From contig NW_026014713.1 in assembly GCF_020379485.1 (NCBI RefSeq), positions 310,001 through 374,000 on the forward strand: a stretch of DNA of 64,000 bases, written 5' to 3'. The position numbers and the translations under genes are program-made. Positions 10,614 to 21,974 of this stretch are shown one piece after another. Numbering within the stretch: the first letter of the stretch is position 1; each line of letters opens with the position of its first letter. The notes beneath the pieces were generated by a model. That model saw only the letters and a list, made by a program, of their open reading frames with translations, did no database searches and had not been told where the DNA came from. The DNA comes from Brassica napus (lineage: Eukaryota; Streptophyta; Magnoliopsida; Brassicales; Brassicaceae).

Positions 10614-10753
10614 CTCCCCCTCAAGCTTAGCTTTATGATAGTCTAAGCTTGGACAGCCATGAGATCTTCCTCATTAAAAACCTCACCAAAGAAAACCCAT
10701 TGGGACAAAACTTTGATGAGGGAAAAAGAGTAAAGACCTCATGACTTAGGGGA
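10614..10753 (-). promoter_or_regulatory. Element C 3' signals: polypurine tract and two stem-loops
   Basis: Polypurine tract AGGGGGAG on the minus strand at 10614-10621, the plus-strand primer. Next to it CAAGCTTAG (10622-10630) pairs perfectly with CTAAGCTTG (10643-10651). Farther toward pol, CCTCACCAAAG (10681-10691) pairs with CTTTGATGAGG (10711-10721), one G-T pair, around the conserved CCCATTGGG loop. The pol stop codon is at 10754. Confidence 0.8.
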
Positions 10754-11311
10754 TCAGCTCCTTCTCTTCCCAAGATCTATGAGTCCCAATCTAATGTGAA
10801 TGGACTCCATAGTCTTTTGTCTTGCAGCCTTAGTGAACACATCAGCCAACTGATCTTCACTCCGAGTGTAGCATGGTAAGATGACTCCTAGGATGATCAT
10901 CTGCCTCACCTTGTGACAATCAACTTCAATGTGCTTGGTTCTCTCATGAAACACCGAGTTGGAGGCAATGTGAATAGCTGCTTGGTTATCACAATGCATT
11001 GTCATAGGTGCGGCTTGATCAATCTCCAAATGCTTCAAGATGCCTTTGATCCACACCAGCTCGTTGGTAAGCTTCAGCATAGCTCTATACTCAGCTTCAG
11101 CACTTGAGCAAGAGACCACCTTCTGCTTCTTACTCTTCCATGTAACTAAGTTGCCTCCAATTGATGTGCAATAGCCGGTTGTTGATCTCCTATCAGCTCT
11201 ATCTCCTGCCCAATCAGCATCACAATAGCCCACCACTTCAGTGCTTCCATTGCACCCCATCCAGACTCCTTGATCTGGCGAGCCATTCAGATACATCAGT
11301 AGCCTCTCCAC
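10754..11311 (-). pseudogene. pol: Element C RNase H, C-terminal piece of Gag-Pol
   Basis: Last 185 codons plus stop of the C polyprotein. RNase H removes RNA from the RNA-DNA hybrid during reverse transcription. Visible acidic motifs: YCDADWAGD, SSAEAEYRAM and HCDNQAAIH. The piece continues the frame of 17183-21139, from which element D separates it. It is a pseudogene only because of that insertion; no internal stop is present. Confidence 0.9.
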
Positions 11312-11893
11312 TATAAGAATCTAAGAATGAAATGATTAAGATAGAACTTGGGTAGATTATGAGAGATTATGAAGAGTTTAGTGTAGAATCATGATTGAGA
11401 GAGTATGATAAGAGAAAGGGAAACTCAGAACTGTATGTTTATTATTAATGACAAGAGTTACAATATATAGTGAGAGATCAGTAGGGTTTTCGAAATCATA
11501 AAGGAGAGCTAAGCATGTGAAGTCAACAAGGTTAGGATAAGCTCTCTTTAACTCGGCCAATCAGCGTTCCCACATGCTTGGAGCATCTAGGATCTTGGAC
11601 AAAGATGCTCTTGCCTTTCCAGCTGTGCCAGCCTGTAAAGCCGCGCCTCTCTTATCCTCCAACGGTCTCATTTCATCATCCAAAGCCCCTTCTCTTCCCA
11701 TAAGTTACACGGGTAACTCCTTGTAACCGCGGTCAAGGTTTCACTTGTCTGAATGTGTATGGACCGTACGGCCTTGTACGGCCTTGTACGGTCACGCCAA
11801 TATGAACCTCTCCCATCACACCAATGCTTAACATACTCTCTTCAGTCTTAACCCCTTTGTACTTCACACTTGTATACTCAACTCTTCTCAACA
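11312..11893 (-). mobile_element. Element D 3' LTR
   Basis: 582 bp, one noticed difference from the 5' LTR. U3 carries three tandem GTACGG-type motifs at about 11764-11797 and a perfect inverted repeat GAGCATCT (11581-11588) with AGATGCTC (11603-11610). Confidence 0.93.
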
Positions 11894-12030
11894 CTCCCCC
11901 TCAAGCTTAGCTTTGTGAAGTCTAAGCTTGGAGACTATGAGATCTTCCTCATTAAAAACCTCACCAAAGAAAACCCATTGGGACAAAACTTTGATGAGGG
12001 AAAAAGAGTAAAGACCTCATAGTAAGGGGC
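11894..12030 (-). promoter_or_regulatory. Element D 3' signals: polypurine tract and two stem-loops
   Basis: Polypurine tract at 11894-11901. Hairpin CAAGCTTAG (11902-11910) with CTAAGCTTG (11922-11930), 9 bp perfect. Second hairpin CCTCACCAAAG (11959-11969) with CTTTGATGAGG (11989-11999) around the CCCATTGGG loop. The pol stop follows directly at 12031. Confidence 0.8.
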
Positions 12031-15000
12031 TCAGCTCCTTGGTGACAGATCAACGAGTCCCAACCTGATGTAGATGGACTCCATTGTCTTCATTCTTGCC
12101 GCTTTTGTGAATACATCAGCCAGTTGATCTTCACTCCTTGTGTAGCATGGCAGAATCACTCCCAAAACTATCATCTGCCTCACTTTGTGACAATCCACTT
12201 CAATGTGCTTGGTTCTCTCATGGAAGACTGAGTTGGAGGCAATGTGGATTGCTGCTTGGTTATCACAATGCATTGTCATTGGCGCCACTTGCTCAATCTC
12301 AATGTGCTTCAAGATCCCCTTGATCCATACCAACTCATTAGTGAGCTTCAGCATTGCTCTATACTCTGCCTCCGCACTAGAACAAGAGACCACCTTCTGC
12401 TTCTTGCTCTTCCAAGTCACAAGGTTCCCTCCAATGAAGGTGCAGTAACCTGTTGTAGATCTTCTGTCTGCTCTATCTCCAGCCCAATCTGCATCACAGT
12501 AGCCAACTACTTCTGTACTCCCATTGCATCCCATCCAGACTCCTTGGCTTGGTGATCCGTTGAGGTAGCTTAGAACTCTATCTACCATTCTCCAATGGTG
12601 ATCCTTTGGAGCTTGCATGTGTTGACTCACCTGATTCACAGCAAAGCAGATATCAGGTCGTGTGATTGTTAGGTAGATTAGCTTACCCACTAGCTTCCTA
12701 TAAAGCTTAGGGTCATGGAACAGCTTGCTGTCTTCAAGCTCCCCCTCTCTTGGTACTTTGTACCCATCTTCCATCGGCATCTTCGCGGTTTGTCCTCCGA
12801 GTTTATCTGCATCTTTCAAAAGATCAAGTGTATATTTTCTTTGGGACATGAATAATCCTTCCTTGGATCTACAAATCTCAATCCCAAGAAAGTATTTCAT
12901 CTCTCCAAGATCTTTTATTTCAAACACAGATTTGAGATAGTCTTTGGTTTCTTGTATTCCAACCTTATCACTACCAGTAATGATAATATCATCAACATAG
13001 ACCAATAGACAGATGATACCTGAGGTTGTGTTTAGAGTGAACAGAGTATGGTCTAGTTCAGACTTCCTGAAGCCTTTTCCATTCAGTGTAGTACTCAGCT
13101 TGTGATACCAGGCTCTAGGTGATTGCTTCAATCCATAGATAGCCTTCTTCAACCTTAGGACATTCCCTGGCTTCACAAGACTCTCAAGACCCGGAGGAGG
13201 CTGCATATACACTTCATCTTCAAGTTCCCCTTGTAGAAATGCATTCTTCACATCCATTTGCCACAATCCCCATTCAAGGTTGGTAGCAATTGATAAGATG
13301 ATTCGGATGGTGTGCAGCTTAGCCACTGGAGCAAATGTGTCTATGTAGTCCTCTCCATATGTCTGTGTAAATCCTCTAGCCACAAGCCTGGTCTTCTTCC
13401 TATCAACTGTCCCATCTGGTCTATACTTGATTGTAAATATCCATTTACATGACACTGCTCTCTTCCCTTTAGGCAGCTCACTCTCATACCAAGTCCCATT
13501 CTTGATCATAGCATCAGACTCATCCGCAACTGAGTTCCTCCAGTCTTCATCCTTTATAGCCTCCCCATACGTTCTTGGTATGTAGCTCTCATCCAGACTT
13601 GTTATGAATGCACAATGATCCCTTGGAAACTCGGCAAAAGAGCACACTGCCTGACTTGGATGAGCTACTGCTTGTGCATTGTAGTAGACCCTGGTGTTTG
13701 CCCAGTTAGATGGATCTTTCCTTACTCTTGTACTCCTCCTCAGAGGCGCAGGCACACTCTCCACAACTGGAGCACTAGTCATGTTCTCCATTTCTTCTTC
13801 CTCTTCTTCAGGTACAAGTGATGTACCTCCACTTTGATCCCTTACTTCACTTGACTCTTCATCATTGATCCCACTTTGATCATGACTAGCTGAGTCTCTT
13901 CCTTCTTCATGTACCGCCTCAGACTTGTCTTCCCCCTCATGATCAATGTGGGATGTTTCTTCAGCTTCATTCCTAGTAGGCGTCTCTTGCGCCTTTGGAT
14001 CCTGGGTTAGATTAATCCCAAGACCCTCTAAGATCATCCTAAGGCTTGTAGCCTTATCAGATGTTTGAGCTAGATCCTTCAGATCTTCCCAGCTCCTTTC
14101 TTCATAGTATCCTCTTGTTTCAATGAACTTGACATCTCTTGATACCAGAACTCTTCTTGATTCTGGATCAAAGCATTTATACCCCTTTTGAGTAGTTGAG
14201 TATCCCACAAACATTGCTTTTGTACTCCTCGGTTCCAACTTGTTTCTCATCTCCCCGGGGACAAGTACATAACACACACACCCAAACACTTTAAGATGAC
14301 TTAGAGATGGCTTGGTCTTGTTCAATACTTCAAACGGTGACTGATCTTCCAAGATTCTTGTAGGCACCCGGTTGATCAAATAGCACGCAGCTTGTACAGC
14401 ATCACTCCAAAATCTCTTAGGTGCATTGGTTTGGAACATCATGGATCTAGCTACTTCCATTAGGTGTCTATTCTTTCTCTCCGCAACCCCATTCTGTTGT
14501 GGAGTATAAGGACAGCTTGTTTGATGTAGAATCCCATGTAGAGCCAGATGTTGCTTGAAGGCATGACTTGTGTATTCTCCACCATTATCTGATCTGAAAA
14601 TCTTAAGCTTAGCATTGTACTGGTTAGTTACATAAGTCTGAAAATTCTTAAATGCTTCAAGAACTCTATCCTTAGTCTTTATAAGTGTTATCCAGGTGTA
14701 TTTCGATTTTTCATCAATGAATGTGACAAAGTACTTATAGTTTTCTCTAGATAAGCAAGGAGCAGTCCATACATCAGAATGTACAAGGTCAAAACACTTC
14801 TCATAGATAGTACTTGATTTCTTAAAGACAGTCTTACAATGTTTTCCCAAAATACATGCCTCACAATCATTATTTTTAAACATGACACCTGGTAACATTA
14901 AGCTTAAGGCTCTAACATGTGGATGACCTAATCTAGCATGCCATAATGCATCATTATTGATACTTGAACTAGAACTAAACGAGCAAATTGAACTGGAAAT

Positions 15001-16503
15001 AGGAGCTAAGTCTTCTAGCATATAGAGTTCTCCCTTTGTCACTCCTTTGCCAATCATCTTACTTGTCTCAATATCCTGAAACTTCACATCATTAGGACTG
15101 AATATAACATTGCAATGTAAATCAGTAGTGCATTTCTTAACAGATAACAAGTTTGATGTGAATTCAGGCATATAAAGAGCTCTAGACTCTTTATTAAACA
15201 GTTTTAGATTTCCTATTCCTGTTATTGCAATCCTATCACCATTAGCAATCATTACATGACCCTGAGCAGGTTCTATGTCTTTAATCAAGCTATTATCACT
15301 AATCATGTGATGGGAAGCACCTGAATCTACAATCAGTGGTTTTATTACATTATGCGCAGCAAAGGTACTAGGTTGTCTCAGGTTATTTAATCTAGATGCA
15401 CCACTTAACTTGAATTCAGGATCACTACTGAGATGAGCACAAGTCCTATCTAGATATGATGCAGCAAGAGAGTAACAATGGTTATTTCCAATACAGTTAC
15501 CATTCTCCTTGAGAGCTTTGATGAGGGCGTCTATGTCTGATCTCCGGATCAACTCGCCTTCAGTGCTCCTCAAGGGTGTGTGCTGAGTAGTTAAGGCTCT
15601 CCCCTCACCCTCACGCATTGCTGAGCCAGCCCCGGATGAGCTAGCTTCTCCTCCTTCATTAGATAGGTGCGCCCTTGCCTCTCTATCTTTCATGAACTTA
15701 GCTGGCTTGAGATGAGGATGTAGGATCCAGCACTGGCTCCTTTTGTGACCTAGCTTCTTGCAATGATCACAGTTGCCCCCAAACTTCCTCTCCTCACTCT
15801 TGTATGCCGCTTTGTTTGCTTGAGCTCCATCCGCATGGTTAGCTAAGGTGAGCTCCCCCTTTCCTCCAAACAGCCCCACTGACCCTTCTTCTTTCTGTAT
15901 CTGAGCGCACACATCTTCAAGTGATGGTAGCTTTGGAGACCTCAGTATGTGTTTGATCAGATCGTTAAAGATAGGGTTCAATGTCAGCAACAGCCCAAAC
16001 ACTTGATCTTGAGCCCTCCTCTCCATAAGAGTGTCATGATCAGTGGTGTTGGGTCTCAGCATTTCTAGTTCAGACCATAAGGCTCTGAACTTTCCCAAAT
16101 GCTTTGTGAACTCAACCTCTTCTTGCGCAAGTGTGTTGATTGATCTCTTCAACTCAAACACCCGGCTCAGATTGGATGTGTTCCCATAGACCTTTTGAAG
16201 AGTATCCCACAGGTCTTTTGGCGTCTCACAGTAGCTGTAGGCCTCCAAGATTGAAGCTTCAAGCGACCCATGAAGAACTGTCAACACCTTCAAGTCGTCT
16301 TGATCCCACTTCTCTTGGTCCGCTACCATCAGCTCTTGACCGCCTTCTCCCTCCGTAGAAACTGGCTTTGGAGTTCCATCTGAGATGTGACTCCACAAAC
16401 CCTTGCTCCCAACTGCAGCTTTCACCAGGCGAGACCACAGCAAGTAGTTCCCACCTCCTTTCAACGTAACCGGAACCGTCAAAGTCTTGTTCTTGTCTTC
16501 CAT
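12031..16503 (-). CDS. gag-pol: Element D Gag-Pol polyprotein, intact
   Basis: 1,490 residues in one frame. Gag: NYLLWSRLVK (19-28), conserved Gag core to about 190, CCHC knuckle C245, C248, H253, C258. Aspartic protease: DSGA with D393. Pre-integrase zinc region: HARLGHPH (from 522) and CEACILGKHC. Integrase triad D577, D639, E675, with 35 residues between the last two. Acidic linker at about 840-915 (EEEEEE run). Reverse transcriptase: YVDD at 1169-1172 after [16 protein letters not shown]. RNase H: CDADWAGD with D1337 and D1339, SSAEAEYRAM with E1378, HCDNQ with D1414. Domain order protease-integrase-RT-RNase H is that of Ty1/copia. The start at 16503 (MEDKNKTLTVPV) is the first ATG after the leader and matches relatives. 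I do not assign a copia lineage. No broken catalytic residue seen. Confidence 0.97.
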   Translation of the reverse strand: MEDKNKTLTVPVTLKGGGNYLLWSRLVKAAVGSKGLWSHISDGTPKPVSTEGEGGQELMVADQEKWDQDDLKVLTVLHGSLEASILEAYSYCETPKDLWDTLQKVYGNTSNLSRVFELKRSINTLAQEEVEFTKHLGKFRALWSELEMLRPNTTDHDTLMERRAQDQVFGLLLTLNPIFNDLIKHILRSPKLPSLEDVCAQIQKEEGSVGLFGGKGELTLANHADGAQANKAAYKSEERKFGGNCDHCKKLGHKRSQCWILHPHLKPAKFMKDREARAHLSNEGGEASSSGAGSAMREGEGRALTTQHTPLRSTEGELIRRSDIDALIKALKENGNCIGNNHCYSLAASYLDRTCAHLSSDPEFKLSGASRLNNLRQPSTFAAHNVIKPLIVDSGASHHMISDNSLIKDIEPAQGHVMIANGDRIAITGIGNLKLFNKESRALYMPEFTSNLLSVKKCTTDLHCNVIFSPNDVKFQDIETSKMIGKGVTKGELYMLEDLAPISSSICSFSSSSSINNDALWHARLGHPHVRALSLMLPGVMFKNNDCEACILGKHCKTVFKKSSTIYEKCFDLVHSDVWTAPCLSRENYKYFVTFIDEKSKYTWITLIKTKDRVLEAFKNFQTYVTNQYNAKLKIFRSDNGGEYTSHAFKQHLALHGILHQTSCPYTPQQNGVAERKNRHLMEVARSMMFQTNAPKRFWSDAVQAACYLINRVPTRILEDQSPFEVLNKTKPSLSHLKVFGCVCYVLVPGEMRNKLEPRSTKAMFVGYSTTQKGYKCFDPESRRVLVSRDVKFIETRGYYEERSWEDLKDLAQTSDKATSLRMILEGLGINLTQDPKAQETPTRNEAEETSHIDHEGEDKSEAVHEEGRDSASHDQSGINDEESSEVRDQSGGTSLVPEEEEEEMENMTSAPVVESVPAPLRRSTRVRKDPSNWANTRVYYNAQAVAHPSQAVCSFAEFPRDHCAFITSLDESYIPRTYGEAIKDEDWRNSVADESDAMIKNGTWYESELPKGKRAVSCKWIFTIKYRPDGTVDRKKTRLVARGFTQTYGEDYIDTFAPVAKLHTIRIILSIATNLEWGLWQMDVKNAFLQGELEDEVYMQPPPGLESLVKPGNVLRLKKAIYGLKQSPRAWYHKLSTTLNGKGFRKSELDHTLFTLNTTSGIICLLVYVDDIIITGSDKVGIQETKDYLKSVFEIKDLGEMKYFLGIEICRSKEGLFMSQRKYTLDLLKDADKLGGQTAKMPMEDGYKVPREGELEDSKLFHDPKLYRKLVGKLIYLTITRPDICFAVNQVSQHMQAPKDHHWRMVDRVLSYLNGSPSQGVWMGCNGSTEVVGYCDADWAGDRADRRSTTGYCTFIGGNLVTWKSKKQKVVSCSSAEAEYRAMLKLTNELVWIKGILKHIEIEQVAPMTMHCDNQAAIHIASNSVFHERTKHIEVDCHKVRQMIVLGVILPCYTRSEDQLADVFTKAARMKTMESIYIRLGLVDLSPRS

Positions 16504-16595
16504 GAGTGTGACCGTGAGTAGAGATGGTTTAGGAATGAAGATGGAGACTCTAGAGATTTAGAAACCAGGAAATGAGTAACCTGGCTCTGATACCA
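16504..16595 (-). promoter_or_regulatory. Element D primer-binding site and leader
   Basis: Primer-binding site complementary to initiator methionine tRNA at 16578-16595 (minus strand TGGTATCAGAGCCAGGTT), directly adjoining the LTR. CCAGG in it can pair with CCTGG about 10 bases downstream. The leader is only 92 bp long. Confidence 0.9.
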
Positions 16596-17177
16596 TATAA
16601 GAATCTAAGAATGAAATGATTAAGATAGAACTTGGGTAGATTATGAGAGATTATGAAGAGTTTAGTGTAGAATCATGATTGAGAGAGTATGATAAGAGAA
16701 AGGGAAACTCAGAACTGTATGTTTATTATTAATGACAAGAGTTACAATATATAGTGAGAGATCAGTAGGGTTTTCGAAATCATAAAGGAGAGCTAAGCAT
16801 GTGAAGTCAACAAGGTTAGGATAAGCTCTCTTTAACTCGGCCAATCAGCGTTCCCACATGCTTGGAGCATCTAGGATCTTGGACAAAGATGCTCTTGCCT
16901 TTCCAGCTGTGCCAGCCTGTAAAGCCGCGCCTCTCTTATCCTCCAACGGTCTCATTTCATCATCCAAAGCCCCTTCTCTTCCCATAAGTTACACGGGTAA
17001 CTCCTTGTAACCGCGGTCAAGGTTTCACTTGTCTGAATGTGTACGGACCGTACGGCCTTGTACGGCCTTGTACGGTCACGCCAATATGAACCTCTCCCAT
17101 CACACCAATGCTTAACATACTCTCTTCAGTCTTAACCCCTTTGTACTTCACACTTGTATACTCAACTCTTCTCAACA
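16596..17177 (-). mobile_element. Element D 5' LTR with promoter
   Basis: 582 bp. In minus-strand order: GTACGG cluster (17041-17080 region), inverted repeat GAGCATCT/AGATGCTC, telo-box-like AAAACCCTA (TAGGGTTTT at 16767-16775 on the plus strand), then TATA (ATATATA at 16747-16753). The telo-box is 13 bp upstream of the TATA box. Confidence 0.93.
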
Positions 17178-17182
17178 TCCAC

Positions 17183-20100
17183 CATGTGCCAATGATGTTC
17201 CTTGGGAAGCTGCATATGTTGACTCACCTGATTCACAGCAAAACATATGTCAGGTCTTGTGATGGTAAGGTAAATCAATTTGCCAACAAGTTTTCTATAG
17301 AGTTTAGGATCATGAAATGGCTTGCTGTCTTCAATCTCCCCCTCTCTTGGTACTTTGTAGCCATCCTCCATAGGCATCCTTGCTGTCTTGCCTCCATAAG
17401 CACCTGCATCTTTCAAAAGATCAAGTGTATACTTCCTTTGGGACATGAATAACCCTTCCTTGGATCTACAAATCTCAATTCCAAGAAAGTATTTCATTTC
17501 TCCCAAATCTTTGATTTCAAACATGGATTTGAGAAACTCCTTGGTTGCTTTGATACCCTCCTTATCACTACCTGTGATAATGATATCATCCACATACACA
17601 AGGAGAGCAACCATACCTGAGGGTGTAGTGAGGGTGAAGAGTGTGTGATCTAACTCTGACTTCCTGAAGCCACGTCCATTCAAAGTTGTGCTCAACTTGT
17701 TATACCACGCTCTTGGTGACTGCTTTAAGCCATAGATAGCCTTCTTTAACCTCAGTACATTCCCTTTCTTCACTAGATGGTCTAGACCTGGCGGAGGATA
17801 CATGTAGACTTCATCCTCAAGTTCCCCTTGTAAGAATGCATTCTTTACATCCATTTGCCACAATCCCCATCCAAGATTAACCGCCAAGCTTAGAACAATC
17901 CTAATGGTGTGTAGCTTAGCTACAGGGGCAAATGTCTCAATGTAATCCTCCCCATATGTCTGAGTGAACCCTCTTGCTACTAATCTAGTTTTCTTCCTCT
18001 CAATCTGTCCATCAGCCTTGTATTTGATTGTGAAGATCCATCTACTAGACACTGCCTTCTTCCCTTTTGGTAGTTCACTCTCATACCATGTATCATTCTT
18101 TATCATAGCTCCTGCCTCAGCTCCTACTGATTCCTTCCATTCCTTATCCTTCATTGCCTCTTCATAGCTTCTTGGGATGTGATTCTCATCCAAGTTTACA
18201 ATGAAAGCACAATGTGCTTCTGGATATTGAGCAAAGGAGCACACGGCTTGAGAAGGATGCTCCACAGCTTGGGCATTGTAGTACACTCTCGTGTTTACCC
18301 AGCTAGAAGGATCCTTCTTTATCCTTGTACTCCTTCTTAGTGGCTGCACAACCGGTTCTTCTTCCTGTGCTTCTTCTACCACTTCGTTTTGAGAAGGTGT
18401 TTGTATCACACCATGATCATGCCCATGACCATCATAACCTATGCTCTCTTCTCCTTCGTTCTCTACTCCTCCTTCATCTTGGTTAGCCTCTTGTATAGGC
18501 TCTTCATGCTCCTCTCCTCCCTCATGATCAAGGTGGGATGGTGAACCAACTTCAGGAGGTGTAGTCGTGTGATCTCTTGGATCCTGGGATGTACTGATTC
18601 CGAGACCTTCAAGGATGATCTGCAAGGTGGTGGCCTTGTCTGATGTTAAGTCCTTCAGGTCTTCTTGATTCTTTTCTTCATAGTACCCTCTATCTTCTAA
18701 GAACTTCACGTCTCTAGATACAAGTACTCTTCTTGCTATAGGATCATAGCACTTGTATCCTTTCTGTGTAGCTGAGTATCCTATGAATACAGCCTTGGTA
18801 CTTCTTGCTTCTAGCTTGTTGCGCATCTCTCCTGGCTTGAGCACAAAGCATAGACATCCAAAGACTTTCAAGTAATCAAGAACTGGCTTGTACTTGTTTA
18901 GAACTTCAAATGGAGCCTTCTCATTCAGAATCTTGGTTGGAGTTCTATTGATCAAGTAACAAGCAGTGGCAACCGCATCACTCCAAAATCTCTTTGGAAC
19001 GTTACTCTGAAACATAAGTGACCTTGCCACCTCCATGAGGTGCCTATTCTTCCTCTCAGCCACTCCATTTTGCTGTGGAGTATACGGACAACTTGTTTGA
19101 TGTAGAATCCCATATTGTGATAAGTGTTGCTTGAATGCATTGCTTGTGTACTCTCCTCCATTATCTGATCTCAAAATTTTAATCTTAGCATGATAATGGT
19201 TAGTCACATAAGTTTGAAAGTTCCTAAATGCATCAAGCACCCTATCTTTGGTCTGAATTAAGGTTAACCAGGTGTATTTGGATTTTTCATCAATGAATGT
19301 GACAAAATACTTATAGCTATCTCTAGATAAGCAAGGGGCAGTCCACACATCTGAATGAACTAGATCAAAGCAATTCTCATAAACGGTAGTAGACTTTTGA
19401 AACACATTCCTACAATGCTTGCCTAAAATGCAAGCTTCACAATTTTTTTTTTCAAACACAACACCTGGTACCATTAAGTTCAAAGCTTTAACATGAGGGT
19501 GTCCTACTCTAGCATGCCACAATGCATGTTTATTCAACAAAGAAGCAGAAGTAAACGAGCAACTATAATCAGGAACAGAAGTGAGTTCTTCAAGCATATA
19601 GAGATCTCCTTTAGTCACTCCTTTCCCAATCAATCTACTGCTCTCAATATCCTGAAATTTCACATCATTAGGACTAAAGATAACATTGCATTGTAAATCA
19701 TTAGTACATTTCTTTACAGATAATAGGTTTGATGTGAATTCAGGCATGTAAAAAGCTTTAGATTCTTTGTTAAACAACTTAAGCTTCCCTATTCCCTTAA
19801 TAGGTATCTTATCTCCATTTGCTATCATTACATGCCCATGAGTAGGTTCTATATCCTTAATCAGTTTCTCATCACTTATCATATGATGTGATGCACCAGA
19901 ATCAATAATCAATGGTTTATCTACTCGTTTAGCATTATGACATAGATTACTAAGTGATGGAGACATCCTATCATTTCTAGCAATGTGTGCATATCTATAC
20001 TCATTCCTAGCTTCTAACCGTTCTACTAGTTCTCTAATCAAGTGATCATCCTTATATGCAATCATAGAGGCTCCAAAGGAATAACCATAAGTGTTACCGT

Positions 20101-21139
20101 TTTCCTTTAGCATTTTGAAGAGTGCATCAAGGTCTGATCTCCTGATGTAGTCATTGTTGCTGCATGAGCTTGAGGCGCCTGTGTAAGCCACCAGAGACTT
20201 CCCATTCCCATCATTGCCTCCATGACCATCCACCTCACTTGTCTTGATGGTGCCAGCTCCACTTGATCCTTCAGTCACATTTGCCCTTCCCTCACGCTCC
20301 TTCATGAACTTGGCCGGCTTGAGGTGTGGGTGTAGTATCCAACATTGGCTCTTCTTATGACCATGCTTCTTGCAATGATCACAGTTACCATTGAACTTCC
20401 TGTCCTCATACTTCCCGTGAGATGCCTTGTTAGCTTGTGGAGCTTCGGTTAAGTCCTCATGAGCTGCCTGATTGGCAAGAGAGAGCTCCCCCTTTCCTCC
20501 AAACAACCCCATAGACCCTTGCTCCCTTTGGATTTGCGCACACACATCCTCAAGGTCCGGAAGCTTGTCAGCCCTTAACATGTGCTGGATGAGTTGAGTG
20601 TAGGCCGGGTTCAACGTGAGAAGCAGCCCAAAGACCTTATCTTGCTCACGCCTCTCATTCAACTGATCAGGATCAGTTGTGCTCGGCCTCAGCATCTCCA
20701 GTTCTGACCATAAGGACCTGAACCTTCCCAAGTGCTTAGTGAACTCCATATCCTCTTGTACTAGACGGTTGATAGCTTGCTTCACTTCAAACACACGGCT
20801 GAGGTTGGAGATGTTCCCATACACCTTCTTCAGCGTGTCCCACAGCTCCTTGGCTGATTCACAGTAGCTGTAGGCATCCAAGATAGCTGGATCCAAGGAT
20901 GCGTGTAAAACCGTCATCACCAGCATGTCTTCTTGTTGCCATTTCTCTACAGCCACTTCATTGGAGACCTCTTCTTGATCTCCTCCCTGAGTAATGAGTT
21001 TCGGAGCCTCCCCTGTTGTGATGTGCCCCGACAAACCCTTACTTCCCACCGCAGTCTTCACCATCCGAGACCACACAAGGTAGTTGTTACCTTTGAAAGT
21101 AACCGCTACCTTCATCCTCATGTTCATACCATGTTCCAT
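17183..21139 (-). pseudogene. gag-pol: Element C Gag-Pol, main part (gag to reverse transcriptase)
   Basis: 1,319 codons from MEHGMNMRMKVAV to HHWHM, where element D interrupts; the C-terminal RNase H is at 10754-11311 in the same frame. Visible: Gag core, CCHC knuckle CDHCKKHGHKKSQC, protease DSGASHHM, zinc region HARVGHPH with CEACILGKHC, integrase SDVW, RSDNGGEY and VAERKNRH, reverse transcriptase [16 protein letters not shown] and YVDDIIITG. No internal stop. From [10 protein letters not shown] to HMQLPKEHHW the protein looks identical to J and K by eye although Gag differs, which suggests recombination between families. The few residues after 17183 read as part of this frame belong to the D LTR. 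Confidence 0.93.
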
Positions 21140-21356
21140 CTTTGCTCAGCTTGACTTGAACAGCTTGAATCTGATGAAATCTTGAGTCTTGAATCACGTA
21201 CACACACCAATCTTGAGTCTAGGATCGCGTAAACACACACTGAACGTAGCACAGCCCAAACACCTTCAAAGCCACTCGCGTGTAGCTTCAAAGCCTTCAG
21301 CTTGTAACTCTCTAAAGATCAAACCCCAGATTCTAATGAACCTGGCTCTGATACCA
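21140..21356 (-). promoter_or_regulatory. Element C primer-binding site and leader
   Basis: Primer-binding site at 21339-21356 (minus strand), followed by a hairpin CCAGGTTC with GAATCTGG, closed with one G-U pair. The rest of the 217-bp leader shows nothing recognisable. Confidence 0.85.
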
Positions 21357-21969
21357 TATGATATTTAGAGATCCTTAGAGTAACTAGAATATAAGTAAGA
21401 GTTTAAGTAGAGATTAGGAAGAGATTATGAAAGATTAAGAGACTTGAGAGCTGTTTAGTGTCTAAGAGAGAATCATGGTGACTTAGGAAATTAGAGAGAG
21501 ACTCAGAACTGTATGATCTTATTAATGAGTGAGGTTACATATTTATATTGTTCTAGACATTAGGGTTTTCGAAACACAAGAGTAGATAAGCATGTGAGGT
21601 CAAGGGAAGAGCCTTTGCTTTTGTTTGAACCGGCCAATGACTAGCTTCACACGTTCGGGCATCTTCCTGATCCTGGTCCAAGATGCTCTTCCTTTCCAGC
21701 CCTTGCCAGCCTGTCCTAGCTGTCAAGCCGCGCCTCCCTTATCCACTCCAACGTCTGGATAAGCTTTTGGTCAAGTGTAACTTCACCTCGGTCCATAAGA
21801 GTTACTCGGTGAAGTTACCATCCTAGTTTTACCTTGGTACGGTCAGTGTACGGATGGCCCGTCCGTACCATGCCTTAGTTTACTCTTAACTCCCTTTCCT
21901 TTCACTCCTTAGCTTTCTCATGTCCTTAACTCCTCAATGCCTTCACATATACCTCAACACATCTCAACA
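21357..21969 (-). mobile_element. Element C 5' LTR with promoter
   Basis: 613 bp. Sense order: GTACGG/CCGTAC motifs (about 21836-21870), a GCATCTT/AAGATGC inverted repeat, telo-box-like AAAACCCTA (TAGGGTTTT at 21561-21569 on the plus strand) and TATA (ATATAAAT; 21541-21548). Retains the 18 bp lost from the 3' LTR. Directly followed by target-site copy TACGT at 21970-21974. Confidence 0.92.
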
Positions 21970-21974
21970 TACGT

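Larger units (their letters stand above)
11312..17177 (-). mobile_element. Element D, complete and very young Ty1/copia retrotransposon
   Basis: 5,866 bp with target-site duplication TCCAC at 11307-11311 and 17178-17182. LTRs of 582 bp each (11312-11893 and 16596-17177); by eye they differ at one position, T at 11760 versus C at 17044. Primer-binding site, polypurine tract and one uninterrupted 1,490-codon frame are present. It is the innermost layer (satellite, B1, A, C, D), so it must be younger than C. Structurally competent to move; whether it is expressed cannot be seen. Confidence 0.96.
10019..21969 (-). mobile_element. Element C, Ty1/copia retrotransposon interrupted by element D
   Basis: Minus-strand element in the gag region of A with target-site duplication TACGT at 10014-10018 and 21970-21974. 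3' LTR 10019-10613, 5' LTR 21357-21969. Its native length is about 6.1 kb; element D (11312-17177) sits in its RNase H region. With D and one TCCAC copy removed, the frame is 1,504 codons plus stop with no internal stop, so C was coding-competent until D landed. The LTRs differ by an 18-bp deletion in the left copy and about three substitutions that I noticed. Confidence 0.93.
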
